From Diaphorobacter ruginosibacter (GTDB lineage Bacteria > Pseudomonadota > Gammaproteobacteria > Burkholderiales > Burkholderiaceae_C): a stretch of DNA of 64,000 nt. Position 1 is the stretch's first letter. Each line of letters opens with the position of its first letter. Both the position numbers and the translations under genes were made by a program. Below are positions 43,490 through 53,517 of this stretch, one piece after another. The stretch covers positions 1 to 64,000 of the forward strand of contig NZ_CP060714.1 of NCBI RefSeq assembly GCF_014395975.1, written 5' to 3'. Under the pieces are notes generated by a model. It made no database searches and was not told the DNA's origin. It saw nothing but the letters and a program-made list of their open reading frames with translations.

Positions 43490-44902
43490 ATGAAAAAAAT
43501 GCTTGCTTCATTCCTTCTGGGGCTCAGCCTGCTGACAGGCGGCACTGCGGTGCTGGCCCAGGCGCCAGCGGCCTCGGAGCCCGTGGCCGCCGCCGCAGCC
43601 GCGGCCGATGCGCCAGCGGCCGCCCCAGCCGCCCCGGCAGCGGATGCCGCCGCGCCCGCACCCGCTGCAGCCGCCGCGCCGGCGCCCAAGATCGATTCGG
43701 GCGATACCGCCTGGATGCTGACCTCCACGCTGCTCGTGATCCTGATGATCGTGCCGGGCCTCGCGCTGTTCTATGGCGGGCTGGGCCGTTCCAAGAACAT
43801 GCTGTCGGTGCTGGTGCAGGTGTTCGTGATCTTCTCGCTGATCTCCGTGCTCTGGGCCGTCTACGGCTACAGCCTGGCGTTCTCGGGCGAGGGCAAGTTC
43901 ATCGGCGGCTTCGACAAGCTGTTCCTCAAAGGCGTGAACCTCGAGTCCTTCGGCGCCCTGACGACGATTCCCGAGTATGTGTTCTTCGCCTTCCAGGGAA
44001 CGTTCGCGGCCATCACGGTGGCGCTGATCGTCGGCGCCTTCGCCGAGCGTACCAAGTTCACGGCCGTGCTGATCTTCTCGACCCTGTGGTTCACGTTCAG
44101 CTACCTGCCCATGGCCCACATCGTCTGGGGCGGCGGCCTGCTGGCAGCCGATGGCGCGCTCGATTTCGCGGGCGGTACCGTGGTGCACATCAACGCCGGT
44201 GTCGCGGGCCTCGTGGGTGCCTACATGGTGGGCAAGCGCATCGGCTTCGGCAAGGAAGCGTTCATGCCGCATTCGCTGACATTGACCATGGTGGGCGCAT
44301 CGCTGCTGTGGGTGGGCTGGTTCGGCTTCAATGCCGGCTCGGCAGGTGCCGCCAATGCGATCGCCGGCCTGGCATTCGTGAACACGGTGCTTGCCACGGC
44401 CGCAGCGACACTGTCCTGGCTGGCCGGCGAGGCCCTGCACAAGGGCAAGGCCTCGATGCTGGGTGCCGCCTCGGGTGCGGTGGCGGGCCTGGTGGGCGTG
44501 ACGCCTGCGGCCGGCTTCGTCGGTCCCATGGGTGCCATCGTGATCGGCCTGGTCTGCGGCCTGGTGTGCCTGTGGGGCGTGGGCGGTCTCAAGCGCATGC
44601 TCAAGGTGGATGATGCGTTCGACGCCTTCGGCGTGCACGGTGTGGGCGGTATCGTCGGCGCGGTGCTGACGGGCGTGTTCGCCGCGCCTGCCCTGGGCGG
44701 CGTGCAGCCCGCCGACTTCGCGATGGGTCATCAGGTGTGGGTGCAGGTCAAGAGCGTGATCTTCACCATCGTGTGGTCCGGCGTGGTGGCATTCATCGCG
44801 TACAAGGTGGCCGACCTGACCGTGGGCCTGCGGGTCAGCGAGGAGGCCGAGCGCGAGGGGCTTGATATCACCTCGCATGGAGAGACGGCTTATCACCGGT
44901 GA
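43490..44902 (+). CDS. amtB: Ammonium transporter
   Basis: A 470-residue ammonium channel: cleavable signal peptide (ending VLAQ at about residue 24), then an unusual Ala/Pro-rich linker of about 40 residues (residues 24-65) before the eleven-helix Amt core. Core motifs include MLTSTLLVILMIVPGLALFYGG, the first pore histidine in MAHIVWGG and the second in FGVHGVGGIVG. It is the last gene of the nitrogen operon; a terminator follows about 90 bp downstream. Confidence 0.94.
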   Translation: MKKMLASFLLGLSLLTGGTAVLAQAPAASEPVAAAAAAADAPAAAPAAPAADAAAPAPAAAAAPAPKIDSGDTAWMLTSTLLVILMIVPGLALFYGGLGRSKNMLSVLVQVFVIFSLISVLWAVYGYSLAFSGEGKFIGGFDKLFLKGVNLESFGALTTIPEYVFFAFQGTFAAITVALIVGAFAERTKFTAVLIFSTLWFTFSYLPMAHIVWGGGLLAADGALDFAGGTVVHINAGVAGLVGAYMVGKRIGFGKEAFMPHSLTLTMVGASLLWVGWFGFNAGSAGAANAIAGLAFVNTVLATAAATLSWLAGEALHKGKASMLGAASGAVAGLVGVTPAAGFVGPMGAIVIGLVCGLVCLWGVGGLKRMLKVDDAFDAFGVHGVGGIVGAVLTGVFAAPALGGVQPADFAMGHQVWVQVKSVIFTIVWSGVVAFIAYKVADLTVGLRVSEEAEREGLDITSHGETAYHR

Positions 44903-45306
44903 GCCCGGAGGGGTGGTCCCTGTGGTGGCTTGGATTGCACCCTCCCTTTTTCTTGTGTCTGGATAGCGAGTGGTTCTCCTCCGACATTGGACCCGCACCT
45001 GCGGGTCTTTTTTTATTTCTGGGCGGCGGCGAGCGTGGTCTGACGCAATGTGTTCTCCATGGCCGCATACGAAGCCCTTGGCTTCGAGGGCTCATCGTTT
45101 TGAGGCGGCGATACGGGTCCCCATGCGTCGTTGCGAAGCTTGGCCTATCAAAAGGTATGTCTGCAGCTTCGCGCCTAGCCTGCGGACTCGTCTCGCCGTT
45201 GGGGTGGGGCGTTCACATGCTCCGCGCGCTTCATTGGCCCGCTACTCCCTGAATACCGGGCAGGGATTGTTCGCGTATGGGGGGCATACGGGAATAATCC
45301 CCTTCC
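44903..45306. other. Intergenic region between amtB and the lactonase gene
   Basis: Apart from the amtB terminator at 44990-45014 and a small hairpin near 45075, I see no gene, repeat or operator. The sequence just before 45307 should hold the promoter of the SMP-30 gene. Confidence 0.4.
44990..45014 (+). terminator. Terminator of the porin-glnK-amtB operon
   Basis: GACCCGCA (44990-44997), CC loop, TGCGGGTC (45000-45007), then seven T (45008-45014). A textbook rho-independent terminator 88 bp after the amtB stop. Confidence 0.9.
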
Positions 45307-46281
45307 ATGACTTTCTCTCTTTCTTCCCCGGCCTGGTCCGCGCTGCCGGGCTCGCTGGCGCAGCTGGGTGAATCTCCGTTCTGGCATCCGCAGGAGTCAC
45401 GGCTCTATTGGGTGGATATTGCGGGCCGTGCGTTGCTGCGCTGGCGCTGGGGTGAGGAGGCGGTGCAGCGTTGGGAGATGCCGTCGGAGCCCGGGTGCAT
45501 TGCACCGGCCCGCGTGAACGGGGAGGCGTCGGGGCTGGTCGTGGCGCTGCGGGACCGGATCTGCCACGCGCCGCAGTGGGGTGGTGAATTGCATGCACTG
45601 GCGCGGTTGCCGATCGATGCCGCGACGCAGCGGGCGAATGACGGCAAGTGCGATGCGCTGGGTCGCTTCTGGGTCGGCACGGTGCATGAGCCCGAAAGCG
45701 GGCCGCGTCAGCCGGTGGCCGGGCTGTATTGCGTGGACCTGCGCAATGCCGTGGATGGGCCGCGGGTGAGCCGGTTGCAGGGCGGAGTGGCCACCGCCAA
45801 CGGACTGGCGTGGTCGCCCGATGGTTCACGCATGTACTGGAGCGACACGCCCGCGCATGTGATTCGCGTGTGGCGCTGCAATGCGCAGCACGAGCCGGTC
45901 GGTGAGCCCCGGGTGTTCCGGCAGTTCGATCCCAAGCCGGCGGGCTGGAAGCCCGGCATGCCCGGCTACCAGGGGCGCCCGGATGGCGCCACCGTGGATG
46001 CACAGGGCCGTTACTGGTGCGCGATGTACGAGGGCGCGCGCGTGCTGTGCCTTGGCGAGGATGGCGAATTACTGGCGGACCTGTCCGTGCCGGTGCAGTG
46101 TCCCACCATGCCGTGCCTTGCGGGTCCCGACGGGCTGGCACCTCGCCTGTTCGTGACATCGGCTCGCCATGGGCGCCCGGCCGACGAGCTGGAGCGCCTG
46201 CCGCAGTCGGGCATGCTGCTGGTGGGGGAGGCTGGCGTGGCGGCCTTGCCCGTGAACTGGTGCGAGATCGGCGCGCGCTGA
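45307..46281 (+). CDS. SMP-30/gluconolactonase-family lactonase
   Basis: A 324-residue six-bladed beta-propeller. Metal ligands expected in the family are visible: Glu in GESPFWHP, Asn in RANDGKCDALGRFWVGT, Asn in TANGLAWSPDG and Asp in GRPDGATVD. It opens sugar lactones to acids. No signal peptide, so cytoplasmic. The neighbours are unrelated, so the sugar cannot be inferred. Confidence 0.88.
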   Translation: MTFSLSSPAWSALPGSLAQLGESPFWHPQESRLYWVDIAGRALLRWRWGEEAVQRWEMPSEPGCIAPARVNGEASGLVVALRDRICHAPQWGGELHALARLPIDAATQRANDGKCDALGRFWVGTVHEPESGPRQPVAGLYCVDLRNAVDGPRVSRLQGGVATANGLAWSPDGSRMYWSDTPAHVIRVWRCNAQHEPVGEPRVFRQFDPKPAGWKPGMPGYQGRPDGATVDAQGRYWCAMYEGARVLCLGEDGELLADLSVPVQCPTMPCLAGPDGLAPRLFVTSARHGRPADELERLPQSGMLLVGEAGVAALPVNWCEIGAR

Positions 46282-46429
46282 GCGAGACGGCCACCGGGAA
46301 AACCTTGGGGCCGCCTTTTCCCCATTGAAATAAATCCTTTGGGTATGGATGGCGCCTGCGCATACAGTGGCGGGCATCCGGCGCGACGCTAGTTTCGCTT
46401 CTTTCATTGCATTGTGCAGGGGGTGCCTC

Positions 46430-46945
46430 ATGCGGATATCCGTGCTGTTCAGGGTTTTCATGGCGTGGTGGGTGATGGCGATCGTGATGTTCTCGCCTGT
46501 CGCTCTGGCCACCACCGACATCACGCAACGTGACGAGCAGGCGCTGCGCGGCGTGAAGGCGATGGTCCTGCTGCCCCCCGAATTCGACGAACAGGCCGGT
46601 GCCGCCGGCGTGACGCCGTCGATGGTGGCGCGCCGCGCGGAGGTCTACCTGCGCGGCGTGGGGGTCCGGCTGGTGGCTGACGCCGACCTGCTCACCGAGG
46701 CGGAGCGCAGCGAGTTCCCCCGGTTGCTGATCCAGTTCGGCGCGCTGCGCAACGATGGCAGGCGGCGCACCGATGTCGTCGTCACGGTGAATGTGCTGCG
46801 CATGAACGGGCAGGCGAGCCAGCCGGTATACATCGTCCAGCATCTCGGCCAGACGCTCCAGAAACCGGGTCGCAATGTGATGATGCGTGAGCTGGATCTG
46901 GCGCTCAACCTGCTGCGCGAGGACCTGCGCCGGGCCCATCGCTGA
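46430..46945 (+). CDS. Hypothetical secreted protein
   Basis: A 171-residue protein with a signal peptide (residues 1-27, ending ALA) and an alpha/beta domain (VKAMVLLPPEFDE, RAEVYLRGVGVRLV, VVVTVNVLRMNG) that somewhat resembles small periplasmic domains of unknown function. The start at 46430 gives the signal peptide; the frame is open to 46349. It directly precedes glcE but is separated by 99 bp. Confidence 0.6.
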   Translation: MRISVLFRVFMAWWVMAIVMFSPVALATTDITQRDEQALRGVKAMVLLPPEFDEQAGAAGVTPSMVARRAEVYLRGVGVRLVADADLLTEAERSEFPRLLIQFGALRNDGRRRTDVVVTVNVLRMNGQASQPVYIVQHLGQTLQKPGRNVMMRELDLALNLLREDLRRAHR

Positions 46946-47044
46946 TTCGGGCCGGGCGAGGCGTTCAAAACGCTCACGCCGCCTTTTCAAAAAAATCACA
47001 CGCCCGGATGGCGTTCTGGCGGGTGTGGGCGCTACCATCCCGGC

Positions 47045-48172
47045 ATGGAATCAGCAGCGCTTTCCCAGATCATCGAACGCGTGCGCGACAGCGCACAGCA
47101 TGGCCGTGCCCTGCGGGTGCGTGGCGGCGGCACCAAGGACTTCGTGGGCGGCCCGGCCGTGGCACTGTGCAAGGCGGACGTGCTCGACATGCGCGCCCTG
47201 GGCGGTGTGGTGGACTACGAGCCTAGCGAGCTGGTGGTGACGGTGCGCGCCGGCACGCCCCTGGCCGAGCTCGAGGCGCTGCTGGCGTCGCGCGGCCAGT
47301 GCCTGCCGTTCGAGCCGCCGCGCTTCGCCGCGGGAGGCACCGTGGGCGGCATGGTCGCGGCGGGGCTGTCAGGCCCGGCCCGCGCGAGCGTGGGAGCGGT
47401 GCGCGACTATGTGCTCGGCATCGAGATCATCAACGGCAAGGGCGAGCTGCTGCGCTTTGGCGGGCAGGTGATGAAGAACGTCGCCGGCTACGACGTCTCC
47501 CGCCTCATGGCGGCCTCGTGGGGCACGCTCGCCGTGATCACCGAGGTCAGCCTCAAGGTGCTGCCGGTGGCTCCTGCGGAGGCCACGCTGCGCCTTGAAT
47601 GCGACCAGGCATCGGCACTGCAGCAACTGCATGCCTGGGGCGGCCAGCCCCTGCCGCTGAACGCCAGCTGCTGGGTGCAGGATGCCGGCCGGGGCCAGCT
47701 TTTCGTGCGTCTGCGCGGCGCGAACGCGGCGGTGGAGTCGGCCTGCGCCAGCATGGGCGGCGAACGTCTTTCCGGCGAACAGACCGCGGCCGGCTGGGAT
47801 GCCTGTCGTGACCACACGCTGCCGTGGTTCGCGGATCGCGCGAGGCGGCCGGAACAGGCGCTGTGGCGATTGTCCGTTCCTCAGACCGCCCCGGTGCTGC
47901 CGTTGCCGCAAGGCGCGGAGCCGCCGCTGGTCGAATGGCAGGGCGCGCTGCGCTGGGTGCAGGCACCGGTCGAATGCGGTGCGGCGCTGCAGGCGGCGGC
48001 GCAGGCGGTGGGCGGCAGCGCCATGCTGTTCGCGGCTCCCGCACAGGGCGCCACGCTGGCTCCGGCGGCCACCCACCCGCAGCCCGCGCTGGCGGGCATT
48101 GCCCAGCGGCTGAAGCAGTCCTTCGATCCCTCGGGCATCTTTCAGCCGAATCGCATGGGCGCGGGCGGCTGA
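47045..48172 (+). CDS. glcE: Glycolate oxidase FAD-binding subunit GlcE
   Basis: A 375-residue FAD_binding_4 protein with the PP-loop stretch LRVRGGGTKDF, FAAGGTVGGMVAAGLSGPARA and VMKNVAGYDVSRL. It forms the glycolate (D-lactate-type) oxidase with GlcD and GlcF at the membrane and feeds electrons to quinone. The gene for GlcD is not upstream here; the preceding gene is an unrelated secreted protein. GlcF follows 62 bp downstream. Confidence 0.93.
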   Translation: MESAALSQIIERVRDSAQHGRALRVRGGGTKDFVGGPAVALCKADVLDMRALGGVVDYEPSELVVTVRAGTPLAELEALLASRGQCLPFEPPRFAAGGTVGGMVAAGLSGPARASVGAVRDYVLGIEIINGKGELLRFGGQVMKNVAGYDVSRLMAASWGTLAVITEVSLKVLPVAPAEATLRLECDQASALQQLHAWGGQPLPLNASCWVQDAGRGQLFVRLRGANAAVESACASMGGERLSGEQTAAGWDACRDHTLPWFADRARRPEQALWRLSVPQTAPVLPLPQGAEPPLVEWQGALRWVQAPVECGAALQAAAQAVGGSAMLFAAPAQGATLAPAATHPQPALAGIAQRLKQSFDPSGIFQPNRMGAGG

Positions 48173-48234
48173 GGGCGGAACGCCGCCCGCCCATGCCCAC
48201 CGACAGAACGAACCGATAGACAGACAAGCAAGCC

Positions 48235-49494
48235 ATGCAAACCCAGCTAGCTCCCGAGTACAAGAACACGCCGCACGGCAAGGAGGCCGAGGCCATCCTG
48301 CGCAAGTGCGTGCACTGCGGCTTCTGCACCGCCACCTGCCCCACCTACCAGACGCTGGGCGACGAACTCGACGGTCCGCGCGGGCGCATCTATCTGATCA
48401 AGCAGGTGCTGGAGGGCAAGGAGCCCACGCGCGCCACGCAGGAGCACCTGGACCGCTGCCTCACCTGTCGCAACTGCGAGAGCACCTGCCCGAGCGGCGT
48501 GCAATACGGCCACCTGCTCGACATCGGCCGCCAGGTGGTCGACGAGAAGGTGCCGCGCTCCACGGGCGAGCGCCTCAAGCGCTGGGCGCTCAAGGAAGGC
48601 ATCACCTCTCCCCTGTTTGCCCCCGCGATGAAGCTGGGCCAATCGGTGCGCGGCCTGCTGCCCGAGAGCCTCCAGGCCAAGGTGCCGCCGAAGTCCGAAC
48701 ATGGCGCCTGGCCCACGCGCGAGCACGCCCGCAAGGTGCTGCTGCTGGCCGGTTGCGTGCAGCCGGCCATGCTGCCCAACATCAACTACGCCACGGCGCG
48801 CGTGCTCGACGCGGCCGGCATCCAGACGGTGATCGCAGGCAACGCCGGGTGCTGCGGCGCGGTGAAGTTCCACCTGAACGACCAGGATGGCGGACGCGTG
48901 CAGATGCGCGCCAACATCGACGCGTGGTGGCCCATGGTCTCATCGGGCCAGGTCGAGGCGATCATCATGAATGCCTCGGGTTGCAGCGCCATGGTCAAGG
49001 ACTACGCGCATGCGCTCAAGGACGACGCGCAATATGCCGAGAAGGCCAGCCGCATCAGTGCCATCGCGCGCGACGTGTGCGAGCTGCTGCCCGCCATGCT
49101 GCCGGAGCTCGCCGAGAAGCTGCAGGGCCGCGTCAACATCCAGGGCAAGCTTGCCTACCATCCGCCTTGCACGCTGCAGCATGCGCAGAAGCTGCGCGGC
49201 GGCGTCGAGCGTGATCTGGGCAAGCTCGGGTTCAGGATGCTGACTTCGCGCACCGAATCGCACCTGTGCTGCGGCTCGGCCGGCACCTATTCGATTCTTC
49301 AGCCCGAGCTGTCCAAGACACTGAAGGCGCGCAAGTTGGCTGCGCTGCACGAGGCGTGCGGGAACGAAGAGCCCGCGATGATTCTGTCGAGCAATGTGGG
49401 CTGCATCACCCACCTGCAATCCGGTACCGGCGTTCCCGTCAAGCACTGGATCGAGGCGCTGGACGAGGCGCTGCAGGGCAGCGCCGGCCGCTGA
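48235..49494 (+). CDS. glcF: Glycolate oxidase iron-sulfur subunit GlcF
   Basis: A 419-residue protein with two 4Fe-4S sites, CVHCGFCTATCP and CLTCRNCESTCPSGV, then two CCG (heterodisulfide-reductase-type) domains with AGCCGAVKFH and CCGSAGTYS. It carries electrons from GlcD/GlcE to the membrane quinone pool. It is in an operon with glcE. Confidence 0.94.
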   Translation: MQTQLAPEYKNTPHGKEAEAILRKCVHCGFCTATCPTYQTLGDELDGPRGRIYLIKQVLEGKEPTRATQEHLDRCLTCRNCESTCPSGVQYGHLLDIGRQVVDEKVPRSTGERLKRWALKEGITSPLFAPAMKLGQSVRGLLPESLQAKVPPKSEHGAWPTREHARKVLLLAGCVQPAMLPNINYATARVLDAAGIQTVIAGNAGCCGAVKFHLNDQDGGRVQMRANIDAWWPMVSSGQVEAIIMNASGCSAMVKDYAHALKDDAQYAEKASRISAIARDVCELLPAMLPELAEKLQGRVNIQGKLAYHPPCTLQHAQKLRGGVERDLGKLGFRMLTSRTESHLCCGSAGTYSILQPELSKTLKARKLAALHEACGNEEPAMILSSNVGCITHLQSGTGVPVKHWIEALDEALQGSAGR

Positions 49495-49518
49495 GAGGCC
49501 GGCGTCGTCTGCTGCAGC

Positions 49519-51825
49519 TCAGATCAACGGCGGATCGAACGCACGGATCGGCGGCAGCGGCGCATCGAAGCGCTCAACCTGCACGGTGCTGATCTGACCC
49601 GCGCATCCCTGGCCCAGCGAGGAGGTGCCCAGATCGCGCACCACGATGTTGGGGTTGCCGTGCACGCACACCACGCCGTGCACCGCATCGGGCCGCGGGT
49701 CGTACCAGGCGCCGGTGGGCAACTGCACCACGTCCTTGCGCATGTCGGGGTTCAGGTGCGCGCTCGCCAGCACGGCCCCCAGCTCGTTGTGCAGCCTGAC
49801 GATGTCGCCCTCGCGGATGCCGCGCGCTGCGGCGGTGTCGGGATGCAGGTGGCAGATCTCGCGGCCCTGGCGCTTGTTGTCCATGCTGTAGCGGCCGAAG
49901 TCGAGCTGGCTGTGCAGCTTGGTATAGGGCTGGTTGGCCACGAGCCACAGCGGATGCTCTGCCGTGGGCGCATGCCTGGGCGCCAGCCATGCGGGATGGC
50001 CCGGGCAGTCGGCATAGCCGAACGCGGCCACGTGCGGGGAGCTGATCTGCACCTTGCCGCTGGGCGTGGGCAGCGGCGCGTTCTCGGGGTCGTCGCGGAA
50101 CGCACGCAGGATGCCGCCATCGTCGGGCAGCTGGGGAATCTGCAGTTCGCCGCGCTCCCAGAATTCCTCGAACGTAGGCGCGGGCAGCTGCATCTTCTCG
50201 AGTCCCCGGCGCGTGTGCTCGTACAGGCGGGAGAGCCATTCGCGCGCGCCAAGGCCTTCGGTGAACGCCTCTCGCCGGCCCAGGCGCTCCGCCAGATCGC
50301 TGAAGATGGCGTAGTCGTCGCGTGATTCCCCATAGGGCTCGGCCACGCGCTTCATCGCAATCACGAGGGGGTCGGTGGCCGTGGCGCCGATGTCGTCGCG
50401 CTCCAGCGTGAGCGTGGTGGGCAGCACGATGTCGGCATGGCGTGCGGTGGCGGTCCAGACGCTCTCGTTGATGACGAAGGTGTCGAGCGTGCGGAAGGCG
50501 TCGGCCAGGCGGCGCAGGTCCTGGTGGTGGTGGAAGGGATTGCCTCCCGCCCAGTAGGCCAGGCGAATGTGCGGATAGTTCATGCGCTGGCCGTCGTAGT
50601 CGAACGGCTGGCCGGGATTCAGCAGCATGTCGGTGATGCGCGCGACGGGAATGAAGGCCTTCACGCCGTTGCTGCCCTGCGGCAACGGCGCGACGGGGGT
50701 GGCATTGTTGCGGCGGCCATAGTGCGCGAGCGTGCCGAGCGCATAGTTGTAGCCGCCGCCCGGCAGCCCCAGCTGGCCGAGCGCCGCGGCCAGCACCGCG
50801 CCCATCCATACGGGCTGTTCGCCATGTTCGGCACGCTGCAGCGAATGCGAGACCGTGACCAGCACGCGCTTGCCCACGAGCGAGCGCGCCAGGTCGACCA
50901 ACTGCTGCGCGGGCACGTCGCAGATGCGTGCCGCCCAGGCGCAGTCCTTGGCGACGCCGTCGCTCCTGCCCGTGAGGTAGTCCTCGAAAGTGTCCCAGCC
51001 GTCGCAGCAGCGGTCGATATAGCCTCGGTCAAGCGAACCGTCGGCCCACAGCTGGTGGACGAGGCCGAGCATCATGGCCGTGTCGGTCATCGGCACCGGG
51101 GCGATCCATTCCGCGTGGATCTCGGGCGGCAGGTCGGAGCGCAACGGGCTCACGTTGATGAAGCGACAGCCGCGCCGGGCGGCGGTTTCCATGGCACGGC
51201 GTTCCGTGTGGCGGCTGACGCCACCCGAGGCCACGCGTGAATTCTTGAGCGCCATGCCGCCGAACGAGAGCACCACCTCGGTATGCTCCGCGAGCTGCTC
51301 CAGCGTGACGTTCTGCCGCGCCACCTGTTCCATCGGCCCGATCACGTGCGGCAGCAACGGGGCCGCGGCGCCCGCGCTATAGGTGTTGACCGAGCGCACG
51401 TAGCCGCCAAGCGCGGTGTTCAGGAAGCGATGCACCTGGCTTTGCGCATGGTGGAAGCGCCCCGCGCTCGACCAGCCGTACGAGCCGCCGAAGATCGCCT
51501 CGCAGCCATGCGCCTGCTGCACGCGGCGCAGCTCGGCGGCCAGGCGGTCGAGCACCTCGCTCCAGTCCATTTCCACGTAGTCGTCGTGGCCTCGCCGTGG
51601 GTCCGGGCCGGGGCCGTTCTCGAGCCAGCCCCTGCGCACCATCGGCCGCGCGATGCGGATCGGATGGCGTAGCGCATCCCGCAGGTTGTCGATGATGGGG
51701 TTGGGATCGGGGTCCGCCGGGTGGGGGCGCACATCCAGTTCGTGGCCGTCCCAGCGGGCGCTGAACGCGCCCCAGTGCGCGCTGTGCGGCTGCATGATGG
51801 GTGTTGTCTCTTTCACCTGCTGCAT
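49519..51825 (-). CDS. bisC: Molybdopterin oxidoreductase, biotin/methionine sulfoxide reductase type (BisC)
   Basis: A 768-residue molybdoenzyme of the DMSO-reductase family. It has no N-terminal Fe-S cysteines and no Tat signal, so it is a cytoplasmic type III enzyme such as BisC rather than periplasmic TorA. The molybdenum-ligand region GGSYGWSSAGRFHHAQS and the pterin-binding stretch LGTLAHYGRRNNATP are present. It reduces S- or N-oxides. The start at 51825 follows AAAGGT; alternatives are 51831 and 51795. Confidence 0.87.
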   Translation of the reverse strand: MQQVKETTPIMQPHSAHWGAFSARWDGHELDVRPHPADPDPNPIIDNLRDALRHPIRIARPMVRRGWLENGPGPDPRRGHDDYVEMDWSEVLDRLAAELRRVQQAHGCEAIFGGSYGWSSAGRFHHAQSQVHRFLNTALGGYVRSVNTYSAGAAAPLLPHVIGPMEQVARQNVTLEQLAEHTEVVLSFGGMALKNSRVASGGVSRHTERRAMETAARRGCRFINVSPLRSDLPPEIHAEWIAPVPMTDTAMMLGLVHQLWADGSLDRGYIDRCCDGWDTFEDYLTGRSDGVAKDCAWAARICDVPAQQLVDLARSLVGKRVLVTVSHSLQRAEHGEQPVWMGAVLAAALGQLGLPGGGYNYALGTLAHYGRRNNATPVAPLPQGSNGVKAFIPVARITDMLLNPGQPFDYDGQRMNYPHIRLAYWAGGNPFHHHQDLRRLADAFRTLDTFVINESVWTATARHADIVLPTTLTLERDDIGATATDPLVIAMKRVAEPYGESRDDYAIFSDLAERLGRREAFTEGLGAREWLSRLYEHTRRGLEKMQLPAPTFEEFWERGELQIPQLPDDGGILRAFRDDPENAPLPTPSGKVQISSPHVAAFGYADCPGHPAWLAPRHAPTAEHPLWLVANQPYTKLHSQLDFGRYSMDNKRQGREICHLHPDTAAARGIREGDIVRLHNELGAVLASAHLNPDMRKDVVQLPTGAWYDPRPDAVHGVVCVHGNPNIVVRDLGTSSLGQGCAGQISTVQVERFDAPLPPIRAFDPPLI

Positions 51826-52047
51826 GTGCATGACCTTTGTTGTGGCGGATCGGTATCCATGGCTGGCCTGTCCCGGATCGACAGCATAGGACGGATCGCT
51901 TTTTCTTGCAGATCGTTGCGCCAAACCACCCCAAACCCCGATCCGATCTGGCGGAGGAAGGCAAAAATTGCCTGCGGGCTTCCGGAAAATGGCATGATTG
52001 CCGGTTTTGACTGGCGCACGCCCGTGTGGGGCGGCGATGGATTGCAC

Positions 52048-52932
52048 ATGAACTCACCTGTGACTGAAGCCAAAAACCCTGCTGCCCCTGCACCCGAGCA
52101 GGCAGCGCCCGTGGCACAGCAGGCCGTGGCCCCGCAGCAGGCCGACGCCACGCAGACACCCCAGTCCGAAACGGCGCCTGCCGAAGGTGCGAAGGCCGGA
52201 CGCAACCGCCGCCGGCGCGGTGGCGCGGGTCGTCGCGAAGGCCAGCGTGAAGGCCAGGCCGCGGTGGCGCGTACGCCGGGCGATGCTCCCGCAGCACAGG
52301 GCAAGGCCACCCATCCGGGCAATCCCGGCACCGCGCAGCCGCGCCGCCAGAATCCCGCGCTGCAGCAACTGCAGGGGTTGTATCCACAGCTCTTCGGCGA
52401 GCAGCCGAGGCCGCTCAAGCGCGGCATCTTCCAGGACCTGGAGGCGGCTCACCCGGGCGTGTTCACTCCTGCGGACCTGAAGCTTGCGCTCAGCATCCAC
52501 ACGCGTTCTTCGCGCTACCTGCAGGCGGTGTCCCAGGGGCAGCCACGCCACGACCTGCAAGGCAAGGTGGTCGAGCAGATGGCACCGGAACATGTGTTTC
52601 ACGCGCTGGTGGAGGTCTTCCGCCGCCGCAAGCCCCGCGATGGCGAAGATCTCACGCAGAAGCTGCGCCGCCGCATGGAAATCGCCTTCGAGAGTTCCGG
52701 CATGACGCGCGAGGCCTACCTGGAACTGGTGCGCGGCCGTGACGATGCCACCAATGCGCTGCTCGACGAGGCGCTTGCCGAGGTCTCCGCCCGCGTGGCC
52801 AAGGACGAGGCCATCCTGCGCGCCTACGAGGCCAGCGGGGCGGCCAGCGTCGATGCCTTTGCCGACATGTACGGCATGCAGGCGCGCACGGTGGCGCAGC
52901 AGCTCGAGCGCGCACGCCGCCTGCGCGGCTGA
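52048..52932 (+). CDS. ProQ/FinO-domain RNA chaperone
   Basis: A 294-residue protein. Residues 1-95 are Ala/Pro/Gln-rich with a strongly basic patch (RNRRRRGGAGRREGQREGQ), then the ProQ/FinO domain at about 100-220 (ALQQLQGLYPQLFGEQPRPLKRGI, ALSIHTRSSRYLQAV), then a helical tail. Such proteins bind structured sRNAs and mRNA 3' ends. The long N-terminal extension is typical of Burkholderiales ProQ homologues. It is divergent from bisC. Confidence 0.85.
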   Translation: MNSPVTEAKNPAAPAPEQAAPVAQQAVAPQQADATQTPQSETAPAEGAKAGRNRRRRGGAGRREGQREGQAAVARTPGDAPAAQGKATHPGNPGTAQPRRQNPALQQLQGLYPQLFGEQPRPLKRGIFQDLEAAHPGVFTPADLKLALSIHTRSSRYLQAVSQGQPRHDLQGKVVEQMAPEHVFHALVEVFRRRKPRDGEDLTQKLRRRMEIAFESSGMTREAYLELVRGRDDATNALLDEALAEVSARVAKDEAILRAYEASGAASVDAFADMYGMQARTVAQQLERARRLRG

Positions 52933-53062
52933 TCCCGCCTGCGCCCTGGCGAGCCTGCCCGCCGCGCTGCCGATCACTGCTGACCCTCTGCTGACACTAC
53001 GCTGTCAGCAGCAGGTCGGCACCATGAAGCCCTGTTCAACTTTTTCAACACAGGAGTCCTTC

Positions 53063-53452
53063 ATGTCTGCAATCCGTTCCGCATCCGCCATCAACTGGTT
53101 CGAGATTCCCTGCACCGACCTGTCGCGCGCCCAGTCCTTCTATGAGGCCATGCTCGGCCGCAAGATGCGCCTGGACGAGTGCGGCGGCACGCCGATGGCG
53201 ATCTTTGCCTACGACGATCCGGCGACCGGCGGCTGCCTCGTGGGCAACGGCAGCCTCACCCCCTCGCACAACGGCGGCGTGCGGGTCTATCTGGACTGCG
53301 AGCCCAGCGTCGAGGCCGCCATGGAGCGTGCGCGCAAGGCCGGCGGCCAGGTGCTGGACGAGTGCGTGGAGCTGCCGCAGGACATCGGCTTCATCGCCCA
53401 CGTGCGCGACACCGAGGGCAACACGATCGGCCTGCACGCCAAGCGCCGCTGA
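53063..53452 (+). CDS. VOC/glyoxalase-superfamily protein
   Basis: A 129-residue single-module VOC protein (INWFEIPCTDLSRAQSFYEAML at the start, VRDTEGNTIGLHA at the end). Such proteins include dioxygenases, isomerases and metal-dependent detoxifying enzymes, and the reaction is not predictable. CAGGAG precedes the ATG. The next gene, 65 bp downstream on the same strand, is a WYL-type regulator, which often controls such proteins. Confidence 0.8.
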   Translation: MSAIRSASAINWFEIPCTDLSRAQSFYEAMLGRKMRLDECGGTPMAIFAYDDPATGGCLVGNGSLTPSHNGGVRVYLDCEPSVEAAMERARKAGGQVLDECVELPQDIGFIAHVRDTEGNTIGLHAKRR

Positions 53453-53517
53453 CCACGGGGTGAAGCCCGCGTAATATCGCGGCATCGCGTTTCCTCCTCC
53501 TCCACCGGCACACCGAC

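Noticed and set aside
44903..45306. Short open frames between amtB and the lactonase gene
   Set aside because: They run through the amtB terminator or lack ribosome sites and show no recognisable features.
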